This document shows positions 50,306 through 60,739 of a stretch of DNA of 64,000 bases, one piece after another. How positions within the stretch are numbered: position 1 is the first letter of the stretch; the number at the start of each line of letters is the position of its first letter. The stretch spans positions 124,001 to 188,000 of the forward strand of contig NW_001799020.1 of assembly GCF_000165425.1 (NCBI RefSeq). The letters are read 5' to 3'. The notes below the pieces were generated by a model that was not told the DNA's origin, made no database searches, and worked only from the letters and a program-made list of their open reading frames with translations. The translations under genes and the position numbers were made by a program. This DNA comes from Paramecium tetraurelia (taxonomy: Eukaryota > Ciliophora > Oligohymenophorea > Peniculida > Parameciidae).

Positions 50306-50391
50306 ATGTTTAAATAATGAGTATAAATGATGAGTGTGAATAAAACGAGTATTGGGTGTTAATTTGTACATGTAATAATGTTGATCATGAC

Positions 50392-50602
50392 TCAATTGAT
50401 ATTTAGCTTAGTTCTTCTCCAGTGTCTTCTCTTTGAATTATATCTAAACATTGCAATTTCAATTACCTGATTGTATTGTCAGTTCTATATCTGAACCAAT
50501 TTGGTAATGGTCTGTTTTATTTATTGGCTTTAATTAATCTTTTCTTCATTCTCAAGGATTTGTGAGCTCCCTATTAAACAATAAGTGTGAAGCTATTACC
50601 AT
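50392..50602 (-). CDS. RPL39: 60S ribosomal protein L39 (eL39)
   Basis: 52 residues, missed by plain ORF searches. Exon 1 is only the ATG (50602-50600). The first intron is 50571-50599 (29 nt). Exon 2 encodes GAHKSLRMKKRLIKANKQ and continues with NRPLPNWFRYRTDNTI; the second intron is 50444-50466 (23 nt), and exon 3 gives YNSKRRHWRRTKLNIN. Total is exactly 53 codons. The NRPLPNWFR and SKRRHWRRTKL motifs are diagnostic of eL39, which lines the ribosomal exit tunnel. Confidence 0.95.
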
Positions 50603-50644
50603 TTTTAAATCTTTTTTAATTTATTTAATATATGAATCAAATAA

Positions 50645-51307
50645 TCAATTATACTCAGTCAGCAACGATACCAAATGTTCTTCCGATTGATGAGCACCCG
50701 ACTGCTTCACAAAGTCAAACAACCAATTCTCAGGGTATTGGGTGAACATCTAGGATAGCTTTTTGGCCTTCTACGTGATGATAATCGTCTCTTAATCCTT
50801 TGCGTTCAAAAGATTGTAGTGATTCAATCGTTCATCGATGATTTAAACTATAGCTTACTTTAATTTCTCATCCTTCTTGTAATCGATTACTTGTTTTTAA
50901 GGCACTTTGCTGTTTTGCTCTAACACCTACTTATTGTTATTGGGCTGATCTTGGTAATTGGATTTGTCCAAAATAATTTAACTCTGATTTAGTAAATCCA
51001 TGGAATTTCGAAGTTGGGTTTCATCATTTAAATTCTCCACAACAAGCAATTTGATAGTCGGCCATTTCATCTATTTATACATTTTCTTCAGGAACGTTAG
51101 AGCCAAATCGCAATTGATTTCCTCAATTCCATCAGGTTCACCTAGGAGATATGTTAATTTTCTACTTGGATTGATAATGGTGAATAAATGAACCTCCTTG
51201 ATTTGAGGGTAAAGGGTCTTGATAGTCTCTACGATTTCCTAAAAGGTCGTCACCTTTGGGGGCAACTTATGGACTTTTCTCTGATACACGATTTTTATAT
51301 TAGACAT
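50645..51307 (-). CDS. Unknown protein, 220 residues, PB1-like N-terminus
   Basis: Single exon of exactly 221 codons. The N-terminal ~85 residues (MSNIKIVYQRKVHKLPP...FQEIVETIKTLYPQ...HLFTIINPSRKLTYLLGEPDGIEEI) have the strand-strand-helix-strand order and lengths of a PB1/ubiquitin-like fold. The C-terminal part is polar and helical (AKKLSQMFTQYPENWLFDFV). Such domains mediate protein pairing in ciliate kinase and receptor complexes. The fold suggestion is inference from pattern; the rest is unknown. Divergent from the next gene with 150 bp between starts. Confidence 0.7.
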
Positions 51308-51457
51308 TTTCTTTTATTATTATTTTATATCTAATTTTCATTAATATATACTCCTTTACTAATAAGAGATACAATGCATTTTTAATTGCATTTTGCATTC
51401 TCCATTCCTACAAATAGAAGATCACTTAGATATTTAAAACATAATTATAAATTATTA

Positions 51458-52140
51458 ATGAAATAAGTGCCATCAGCAAGTGAGTATTCTATATTACGAA
51501 AAGTTCAAAACCTCCACACTCACACTCAACCCAAAGAATCCAATTTAACATTGGGACGCACTACTAGTTATGAGTCTGGTCAATTCTGCAAGAGTTTCGA
51601 CATTATGGCATTTCGAAGAGCCTCCACTAAAGAAGATATTAACAATGCTCTACAAGGAAAGAACTAAGGGAGTCCCATAGAAACACATGCGATCAGTAAC
51701 CTCAATTCAATTAAGTAATCCGAATTGCCAATTACATTAGTCCTTCGTCCCACATTGAGATGGATCAATTGCAGACCAAAGTGTGGAAATCCCTGCAAAA
51801 ACAGTCCTTGGTATTTGATTGTAATATTATCAAGTAAAAGGCATATTTGATCGACATAATTGTGTTATTGCAAAACCAAAATGAATACGAATTTAAATTT
51901 GACATAAGCCAGCTTTCGTGTTTTCTCATGGTTAAAGACTTATCTAACATAATTTCATAAGCCTACTGGGATAGAGTGAACAAATCTCATTTGAAATTTG
52001 CTCTTCCTTATTTATCTATCTTAGTGGGCAAAGTGAAAACCCAGAAACTCGATGGCAACATGAGGCTCTTTGAACTAGTACACATATTGCTGAACGGTCA
52101 AAAGACTCTTATTTTATCAGAATCAACTCAACAAATTTGA
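51458..52140 (+). CDS. Unknown protein, ~220 residues
   Basis: Starts MKQVPSASEYSILRKVQNLH. The second half (VWKSLQKQSLVFDCNIIKQ, FLMVKDLSNIISQAYWDRV, LKFALPYLSILVGKVKTQ) is helical. The two parts are in different frames; removing a 20-nt GTCC...TTGAG segment near 51740-51760 joins them with exact length. That intron has an unusual 5' end, so an indel is also possible. The helical half resembles the helical C-domain of katanin p80-like proteins in layout, but this is not firm. Function unknown. Confidence 0.55.
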
Positions 52141-52355
52141 TTCTTAGAAATAGATTTTGTACTTGATTATTATCTATAATTATTGATTATGAGATTTTTG
52201 TTATGCAATATTTAAATTATTAAAAATCACACTATGTAATAATCTATTCACTAATAAAAAATAGTCGAATTTACGAATCAAGGTACAACTTCATTTGCAC
52301 ATTAGGTGAATATGTTTAATTGGAAGATTATATACGAGTAAATCAAACAGTGCAG

Positions 52356-54371
52356 ATGAATTTTTCATAAGCCTTAGTCGAATGCATCCAATATACAAGG
52401 GATAGCGAAGAACACTTGCAATGCATTCAATAAATTCTGAAGTAACTCTTTTCCAAAAATATCAAGATAATAAATTGATTTCAATTATAAGGATAACCAA
52501 GGAAACACTGCCTTGATCTAAGCAGCGAAAAGCGGCAAAATCAGTATATTGAATGAAATCATTAAATACAAAGAAAGGTTTGAGAAAAGACAATTTAAGC
52601 TCGCACTTGATATTGCAATACAATCAGAACAAGATAATTGGGATATCGTTGAGACTTTGCTTCAATTAACTTCACTAGAAAAGCCTCAACATTTGATTAA
52701 ATCTATGCGCAAAGGCAATTTTAAAACTGCACAAAAGATTATTGAATAATATGGTGCTTCTGGATAAGATGAAAATGGAGACACAGCCTTACATGTGGCT
52801 TCTCGATTGGGCAATCTATAAATTATTAAAAGCATCTGTCAAAAGGAAAATCTCTATAAAAAAAAAAATTAATAACATCAAACTCCATTAGATGTGGCTT
52901 GCAATCAAGAAACCAGAAATCAACTAATAGAAGAAGAAATCCAATTCCAAAAATCACCAAATAGAAAAAGAAGATAAGATGATCTCAATGAAAATAATTA
53001 GATTTCTTAGAAACCTTAAAAATATGAGGATTTTAATGAAATATTTTAGAACCCCCCCAAGGTATTACATGATCAAGCAATCCAAACTGAAAACAAAGAA
53101 AAGAAAGACTCTGAATCATAAATTCCAGAGCATAATTACATCAATCAACCATTCTATGATTAATTAATCTCTGAAGCCCTAGTTACTCTACCTCAACATA
53201 GAATTAGTCTAGATGACATTGTGAAGTAATTTCTCAATAATATCAAGGTAATTGTCCTTTGAAATCAATACATTCTCTTAAGAGTTGAATAAATTGTTGG
53301 AGGAACAAAGACCCATTATTGACAAGATAGTTTAGATGGTTGATGAAGTATGATTCAGTTCTTATGCAATTATTAGACTGTTCAATCTGTATGTTCTAAG
53401 TCTCGCGCCTTTCTATACGGTTCTTGCTAAACTGGTCTAAATTTACTCGATTCTGATATTGATATTGTGATCGAAACAAACGAGTAAGAAAGGATCTCGT
53501 TATATAAGATTGCTGAATAATTTAAAGTATTATGGTATATAGTTTTAGACACAAGGCTTTATTAAGGAGGTGAAGGTTATTGATAATGCGAGGAAACCTG
53601 TTTTGAAAATGCAATGTTCACAAGAATTTCAAAATAAACTTATCGATATTACCATTAGTAAGAATGATCACTCTGGGAGAAAGACTGCTAATTCGATGAT
53701 TGAATTCCAGAAGGAATTTAAATAGTTTAAAAGTCTTGCTTTAATCTTGAAATTTTACTTTAAATCTATTAATCTTTTAAATGCTTATCAAGTATCTCAA
53801 TCATTTGTAACAAGGGTGGTTTGAATAGCTATTGCATTCTGACTATGATCTTAGCCTTACTATAAATTAAACGTGTACGAGATCTTGAAAACGAAGAGAT
53901 TGGTAAGACCTTTATGGACTTTTTCGATCTATATAGTTAAGATATCGATTACTTTAATAAAATTATAAATATTGTTCCGTCCCAATCAGAGAATATGTAA
54001 GTTGATGAACCTAATATTTACTAATAACAATTTCCTTAGTTGTAAAGATTCATCTAATTTTAGTGATCAAGGATAGTAAGAATTAGTTATATTGGATTTA
54101 CATAATAAAGGCAATAACATTGCAAGCAGCACCTTCAAAGTCAAGCACATCAAAGTAAGTATTCCTATTCACATCTAAGAATGCCTTGACACTCGCTTAT
54201 AGTACTATACTGAATTCTCAAAAATGCGAAGAACCATGCTTTTTCTCCAGATACAATAAACCTGTTTGTTGTATACTCAAATAAATCATCTAACAATCAA
54301 AGAACCATCACTTGACTGGTGCATATAAATCAAAATAGCCATTTTATTTCTTTAATTTTAATACTTATTGA
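52356..54371 (+). CDS. Ankyrin-repeat protein fused to, or adjacent to, a TRF4-type nucleotidyltransferase
   Basis: The first half encodes ankyrin-like repeats (NYKDNQGNTALIQAAKSGKI; ENGDTALHVASRLGNLQII; HQTPLDVAC) after MNFSQALVECIQYT. The second half is a non-canonical poly(A) polymerase/TUTase: FLYGSCQTGLNLLDSDIDIVIE (GS motif and DxD metal site), VKVIDNARKPVLKMQ, LIDITIS and a helical central domain NSYCILTMILALLQ. Introns that fit: 53346-53374 (29 nt), 53528-53549 (22 nt), 53789-53811 (23 nt) and 54154-54178 (25 nt). A 37-nt intron near 53250 would join the halves. A +1 base is needed near 52472, and another or a long intron near 54000-54061. A stop between halves cannot be excluded, so one gene or two is open. 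The transferase would add nucleotides to RNA 3' ends. Confidence 0.7.
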
Positions 54372-54511
54372 CACATGTAATATCATTTTCTAATTATATT
54401 CCAACTAATTATCTATAAATATTGTTTAAACACTAAAATAAAACTCATATGTTAACATCTTAATTGATTAGACAGCATACAAATATAAAATTACATATTT
54501 ATAAACAAATA

Positions 54512-55366
54512 TCATTTCATCTTATCTAATTAGTTTAAATACTTTAGATGTTCTCTTTCAAGTCTAGCAATTTCATCATCAAAAGGATCCTAGTTCATAT
54601 TACTTACGGGTTTATTCGACATGACCTTCATAGGAGCATCCTCCTTTTTTTTGGCCACAGGTTTTGGTATATTTCTGGCAAATTCCATAGCCTTTTGTCT
54701 CGATATGTTTGTAATAATACCTTGCATTAATTTCAGGTTGCTTAGTCTCTTTGCTCTTGATAGTTATTATATTGGTTGAATTAAACTGTCTGACTTATTC
54801 TGCAAATTCTTGTCTTTTTTGTACTTTTTCTTTTTCTTTTGCCCATTCATCCCCACTAATATTAGGCCCTAAACCTCCTAATTTGGCATTCGCAGTCTTT
54901 TTCATTATCTCGTAATCCTTGATGGTGTATGGTTTGTACCGTTACGAATCACCTACTTGTTGTTATTATTATTTTGCGGATTGGGATCTTTGTTCCATTT
55001 TCTTTTGAGGTTCAGTGACCGTTTGCCTTACTTGATAGTCGTAAGTGGGTTGAAAATATTGCTATTGACTCAAGTATTATAGAGAATCTTGGATCTACTA
55101 CTCTGGTATGTATGGGTTGTGTTAATATAAGGGTTAATGGTATTGTTGTTGGTTGTATTGAATTTGAGTAAGTACAGGTTGAACATTAACTTACTATTGC
55201 AAAGGTTATTGAATCTGGGGAATTCTATTTTGATCTGAGATAAGTGACATATGATACATTCGAAGTCTTTCTTGATTGGCTGTTAACAAGAATTGAGAAC
55301 AGACTCTAGGCCATTCCTACCCATGACTGTTGTTTTGCCCTTGAACCTTTCCTAGAAAGTTGACAT
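54512..55366 (-). CDS. Unknown Gln-rich protein, ~277 residues
   Basis: Starts MSTFQES, then a 20-nt intron (GTTCAAGG...CAACAG, near 55326-55345) and SHGQEWPRVCSQFLLTANQERLRMY. The middle is Gln-rich and low complexity. The C-terminal part is conserved-looking: AKLGGLGPNISGDEWAKEKEKV, KRQEFAEQVRQFN, AMEFARNIPKPVAKKKED and DPFDDEIARLEREHLKYL. A +1 base in the T-run near 54693-54696 is required to join these, and with it the length is an exact codon multiple. The tail pattern resembles ciliary/centrosomal JHY-like proteins, but I am not sure of the family. Confidence 0.62.
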
Positions 55367-55715
55367 TATAAATAATTATATGTATAATAATAACCCTTCT
55401 AAATGCACAATCCATTTGCATGAATTCTTTGAATAGCTCAGTCAGTCAGGCTGTTTTAATTCATAATGGTATTTGAGTTCTCTCAAATAATCTTTAACAC
55501 CATACTTTTGGCTTTTTGTTCAATTTATGGAAGTGAACACTGAAGTGGATAAAGCTATTCCTAGTATTTTATTATTCATTTAAGATGGTTACGAAGATTT
55601 TTGAATTTGTTTGCAATTCAAAATTATTAATAGAATAATTTTATTACATATATTTATAAGTTTTCAGCAATGGAAGACTTAATAATTATTTTTGTAAGTG
55701 TATATTTCATTGATC
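55367..55715. other. Divergent intergenic spacer
   Basis: A+T-rich between two divergent genes, with a short direct repeat (CAGTCAGTCAGG) near 55440. No gene supported. An upstream in-frame ATG for the next gene is not convincing. Confidence 0.5.
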
Positions 55716-56570
55716 ATGCCCAGGAATAAGAAGAAATGTGGGAGGCCATCCAAATCTGAGAACTCTGAGGAGATAGAATATTAGGATGAGGGATACATTG
55801 CTACCAATTAATTTGCCTTGGAACTTCTATAATTGATCACAGAAATGGCTAATTATAAATTACTAACAATAACAGGGCCAGCTCCAGGTAAAAAGGATGA
55901 GGAGAAGAAAAAATATAAGAAAAAGTGTCTAAAGAGTAGAAAGGAGATTGAAAAAGAATAAAAATGGTTAAGAAGTAAGTTAAATATCAAGGAGGACTAG
56001 GTGTTCTTCTTGAGGAATCAAGATGATAATCCCAGGAAATATCGATTAGTAGATGGCAAGTTGGTGGAGTGTGGAGGTGAATCATCTAATAATATATTTT
56101 AATTCCAAAATGAGAATTATGAAGTCAACGATTTTATGAGGAACATCCTAAGAGTTTGTAATGAGTTAAATACGGAGAATTAAAAGTTTATAAAACAACT
56201 AGTGATGATATTCTTTCGATCTAACAAATCAATCAATGAGTTTTAAGAACAATTTTTTTTATCTTTTAATTCATAATCTGAGTAAGAATATAAAGAACTA
56301 AGATAATGGGATGAATTATTTGAAATCTCATTCGACGAAAAGTTATCATTGATGTAAAGTGAGATTGATTAATTCAAAGAGAAATATTCTCTGAATTTGA
56401 ATCTTGAGCAAAGTCAATTGAAAGTTGAATAAAAAAGAATGGATGTCTTAAAAAACCAACAGTTGAACCTTGAGGTATTTAAAAGTATAGAAGGACCCAA
56501 TCGACCCTTAAAACTATTCACAAGGAGGATACATAGTTTATTCTATAAACATTTTGATGTAGAAGAATGA
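55716..56570 (+). CDS. Coiled-coil protein with AT-hook-like start, 284 residues
   Basis: Single exon of exactly 285 codons. It begins MPRNKKKCGRPSKSENSEE, where KKKCGRPSK resembles an AT-hook (GRP core). A very basic segment follows (KKDEEKKKYKKKCLKSRKEI), then an acidic/helical body with long coiled coil (LSLMQSEIDQFKEKYSLNL; EQSQLKVEQKRMDVLKNQQL). Possible DNA-binding or nuclear protein. No recognised domain beyond the AT-hook-like motif. Function unknown. Confidence 0.72.
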
Positions 56571-57030
56571 TATAAGTTTAATTTTATCACTATTAATTTA
56601 TCTCTTCTTTTAATGTTTATATTCTTATCTTATAATTAAATTTATGTCTCGGAACAACCAGAAAGAATACAGACTTCTTTGATGTGTTGAATTTATTCAA
56701 TTAAATTAGGTCAAATAATTCAAATACATTATGTATTCTATTTAAATAATGTTTTGTGATTGGAATAGGTTATATTAATATCTTTAAAATAACAAATCAA
56801 GGGGTCAAATAGAATTAAATAAAGCTAATATTTAAGATTACTGAATAATGAATATTTGCACTTGAATTATTTTTCATCCTCTGTATTTTAGAATAGAAGG
56901 GTTATTTTTTAGATTAAATGCGGTTATGATCACATCAACTGGTTTAAGTTTATAACCGTATAAGGTTGAATTTTGGATCATGTGAAGTTAGTACAGTCGA
57001 TAATTAAAAGCTGTTTATTAATTTAATATA
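56571..57030. other. Intergenic spacer
   Basis: About 460 bp, A+T-rich, between two plus-strand genes. No ORF, RNA gene or repeat I can support. Confidence 0.55.
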
Positions 57031-58532
57031 ATGAAGCAACCTCCTAAGATGAGTTAGGCAAGCAGTCCAAACAACAAACTCATCCATACTCTATTACTGA
57101 AACAAAAGAGTCCTTCATAGTATGCAATTCAGAGTCCAGCAGTCTCTCCTACTCAAGTGAGTTTGCCGAAAGGTCTGTATCAAAGCAAGAACACATCAAT
57201 TGATTTGACCAAATTGGCCACTCTGATGAAACAATAGAAAGTAAAGTAACCGTCCGACGGACAGAAAGACTCAATGAACTAGTTGATAGCAAAGGCTCGT
57301 GCAATTGCAATTTCTGCAAAGACACCAACAGGCCCAATTCATATTCGTAATGATTCGACGCAGGTTCGGAAGGAGAACAAGGAGCCAGAGGTGGTGAGTC
57401 CAAAGGTTGCGGATACGAAATAGATGGGGAAGGCAGCATTTACATTTGAATATGTAATAGGAATTGGAGGATTTGGGAAGGTATGGAAGGTGAAGAGAGT
57501 GGGATAGCAATATGCTATGAAGGAGATGTCTAAGGCTTTGGTGATAACAAAGAAGAGTGTGAATTCAGTGATGAACGAGCGTATGCTGCTCAGTCAACTG
57601 AAGCACACATTCTTGATCAATATGTACTATGCATTTCAAGATCGAGAGAACCTGTACCTGGTGATGGACTACATGTGTGGAGGGGACTTGCGATTTCACA
57701 TTGGACGAATGCGACGATTCAATGAGGAACAGACTAGTAATAGTATTCGATGATAATAAGAGTTTTTTGTGGCCTCTATTTTTATTGGTCTTGAGTACCT
57801 ACATACAAACAACATCATACACAGAGACATCAAACCAGAAAACCTGGTGCTTGATGAAAAGGGCTTTGTGCACATTACCGATTTAGGTATTGCTCGTGTT
57901 ATGAAGCCTGAAAACTCTAGCGATACGAGTGGCACTCCTGGTTATATGGGTAAGCAGTTTATCATTTAATAAGCAATTAGCTCCTGAGGTGATGTGTAGA
58001 TAGAACCACACTTTTGCAGTTGATTACTATGCTTTGGGTGTTATTGCTTATGAGTTTATGTTGGGCAGAGTATGAATTAAGATTTAATCAAATATAGCGA
58101 CCCTACGTTGGTCGATCTAGACAGGAGATCCGTGATCAAATACTAGCCAGATAGGTGTAAATAAGAGCAAGTGAAGTACCTCCCAATTGGAGTGCCGAGG
58201 CAGTTGATTTTGTGAATCGTTTATTACAACGTAAACCCAATAGTCGACTTGGATATAATGGAGGACATGAAATCAAATTGCATCCTTGGTTCAAGAGTTT
58301 CCCATGGTCAAAATTATAAAACAGAGAATTCACTGCTCCATTCATTCCAAATCCGAGTGATGATAATTTTGATCAACGTCAAATAGTGATCGAGGATGAA
58401 GAGAATGCTGAATTGATCAGTTAGAATATGCAATTGTTAAGAGATCCAAATGTTCAGCAACAGTTTGTTGGCTACGAATATCAAGCGCATAATAATGAGA
58501 GGGTCTTCGTCTTTGATTAATAAAAATAATGA
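57031..58532 (+). CDS. STK32/YANK-like AGC kinase, copy 2
   Basis: 472 residues with introns of 24 nt (near 57735-57758), 31 nt (near 57950-57980) and 28 nt (near 58070-58097); the spliced length is exact. The N-terminal ~150 residues are Ser/Lys-rich. The kinase domain has GIGGFGKVWKV, QYAMKEM (Lys), CGGDLRFHIGRMRRFNEEQ, IIHRDIKPENLVLDEKG, TDLGIARVM (DLG, like copy 1), SGTPGYMAPEVM, YALGVIAYEFMLGRRPY and LLQRKPNSRLGYNGGHEIKLHPW. Copy 1 and copy 2 share intron positions after EQT-K and MLGRRPY-like landmarks, so they are paralogs. The TGA overlaps the ATG of the downstream DnaJ gene. Confidence 0.9.
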
Positions 58533-59725
58533 AGCTATCACTCACATTATTTACACTTCTAATATCTATTTATTGTGCCGTGCATAGAGAATATTACGAT
58601 ATCTTGGGAGTCTCCCCAAATGCTTCAGTCTAAGACATCAAAAAGGCCTATCGTAAACTATCCCAGCAATACCATCCCGATAGAAATCAAGGGGATCCAG
58701 ATGCAAATGAAAAATTCTCGAAAATCAACGTGGGTATTTGAGAATCCTATGATTTTAGCCTATGAGGTGCTATAAGACCCGGAGTAGAGGAAAAAGTATG
58801 ATAAGGGAGGAGTTGACGGTCTCAATAATCAAGGAATGTAGCATCATGATCCATTTGACATATTCGGATCATTTTTTGGAAGAGAATAGTAGGGAGAACG
58901 AAAGGGCCCAGAATTGAAGGTTAAGGTTAGAGTCACATTGGAGGATATTTACAATGGCAAAGAGATTCCAGTTTATTTGACTAAATAAATATTATGTCCA
59001 CATTGTAGAGGATCTGGTGCTGATGACCCAGATCTAGTAGAAACATGTCCTACTTGTAAAGGTGTTGGAAGTGTATAGAAAAGACAATAAGTGGGTTTTG
59101 GATGTAAGCTAATTTATCGACATTTAAGTCTTTTAAACATTCCAAGCCACGTGTGAAAGATGTTATGGAACAGGAAAGATCATCAAAAAAAAGTGCCATC
59201 TTTGTAAAGGTGATAAGGTATTAGAATATTAGTGATTCCTAGATCATTCCTGGTGCTGATAACATCAGTTTGTATATAGAAAAAGGAATCTAGGACAAAC
59301 AAACTATTGTAATCATATACATAGATATACTATATAGAAATATGAGAATATGGCTGATGAACGTAATGATTCTGGCACTTCAGATCTCATCTTTTAAATT
59401 GAACAAATACCACATGCATTCTTTTAGAGACAAGGAACTGATTTAAGATGCAAGGTGGAGATTACTTTGAAGGAAGCCTTACTTGGATTCAAGAAGAAGA
59501 TCAAACATCTTGATAATCATTTTGTGAGAATTGATAAGGAAGGCATTACAAAGCCTGGAGAAGTGCAAATCATAAAAGGAGAAGGAATGCCATAACACGA
59601 GTTTTCATCTCAACACGGAGATTTATATGTAGAATACAAAGTGGTAATTCCAGATTTCAATGGAGAATAACTTAGATGTAAATATAATTTATTATCACTT
59701 AGAATGGTAAAAATTCTTTTAATGA
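58529..59725 (+). CDS. ER lumenal DnaJ (ERdj3/DNAJB11-like) co-chaperone
   Basis: 355 residues; five introns of 25, 25, 25, 29 and 25 nt give an exact length. Signal peptide [18 protein letters not shown], then a J domain with HPD ([33 protein letters not shown]). After a Gly-rich linker come four zinc-finger CxxC units: [24 protein letters not shown] and CHLCKGDK. The C-terminal client-binding beta domains end EQLRQWQKFFQ. ERdj3-type proteins stimulate BiP in the ER and bind unfolded clients. No KDEL is seen at the C-terminus. The ATG is embedded in the last codons of the upstream kinase (ATGA). Confidence 0.92.
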
Positions 59726-59820
59726 ATATAATATAAATGTATAATTTATATGTTTTTGTTTATTTATGTGCTTCATAATAAGGGATTATGCCTATTATTT
59801 ATTATAATATTAATAAATTA

Positions 59821-60323
59821 ATGTATTCAAGTTATCAGATAGTGATTGAAAGCGAACCTGAATGTGTGAATTTGTAGGACATACCCATACTGTATGTGAA
59901 TTCAATAGCATTGTAATTTAAGGATGAATAGATGACGGAGTTTAAAGTCATCGAATTTGCATTGATAATACTCTCAATGTTGATTAGTATGATTTGTGGT
60001 GCACGTTACTTGATGTGAGCATGAAATTAGTTAATGTTAGTGTGTCGATGACTTACATGTGTTAGACAACAATCAGCATATTGGCACTCCTATCATTGAT
60101 GTTAATGATATTGCCTTCACTCACTCTATGTTCTAAGACTTTCAAGATGAGTTTGCACATGCAGAGAATAGCACAATTGTTATATTTATCGTTATTGATC
60201 ATGGGAGCAGTAGTATTTTTTTTTTTCAAACTCAAACTTATCAAGAATGTAGACTGTAAGGGAAGGTAATAGTGGAGGAAGTAGGAATGTTGCCTTTCCT
60301 ATTGGAAATTCTTTGTTGTCTGA
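59821..60323 (+). CDS. Small multi-pass membrane protein, 158 residues, uncertain 3' end
   Basis: Begins MYSSYQIVIESEPECVNLQD and has one 26-nt intron (60015-60040), giving an exact codon length to TGA 60321-60323. Hydrophobic segments: VIEFALIILSMLISMICGA, TTISILALLSLMLMIL and YLSLLIMGAVVFFFFKL, so three TM helices. The run of T at about 60214-60225 makes the frame after it unsure. Another frame continues with VEEVGMLPFLLEILCCLM, which could be a fourth TM. Family not recognised. Confidence 0.55.
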
Positions 60324-60464
60324 TGAATCTAGCCTATGTAAGTTACTTGCATTATGTCACAGTGCAATATTGCAACAAGGAGTAACCAATCAGAATGTAG
60401 ATAGTGCAGAAGATTATGAACACAATAGTACCAATAATTTGATATTATATTATAATTTATAAAC

Positions 60465-60710
60465 ATGGGATGCGCAATTACAAACGAGAAAGTTGCTCTC
60501 TAGAAAACCATGATGATGGAGTCCACATTCAACAAGGAACAACGAGAGAAAGAGTAGCGGATCAAAGCACATCTTATTTTAGACGAATACCGTCAAACCA
60601 AAACAATTAGAAAGTAAATCAAACTGCAATCCGACGTCAAGGATGCTTTGCTAGAGTAACTCACAAGGAATAAAACTGTAACTCCTCAAAAGTCCTCGAT
60701 TGCCAATTGA
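60465..60710 (+). CDS. Small protein with N-myristoylation-type start, 81 residues
   Basis: Single exon, exactly 82 codons. Starts MGCAITNEKVALQ: Gly2 and Cys3 fit dual N-myristoylation/palmitoylation. The rest is a charged helix (MMMESTFNKEQREKEQRIK, LDEYRQTKTIRKQIKLQ). Such small acylated helical proteins are common at ciliate membranes. The family is not recognised. Confidence 0.6.
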
Positions 60711-60739
60711 ATTATATATATATATATAGATGTTTTCAT

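Noticed and set aside
60710-60730. AT dinucleotide repeat (ATATATAT)
   Set aside because: Short simple repeat common in this A+T-rich genome, no sign of function.
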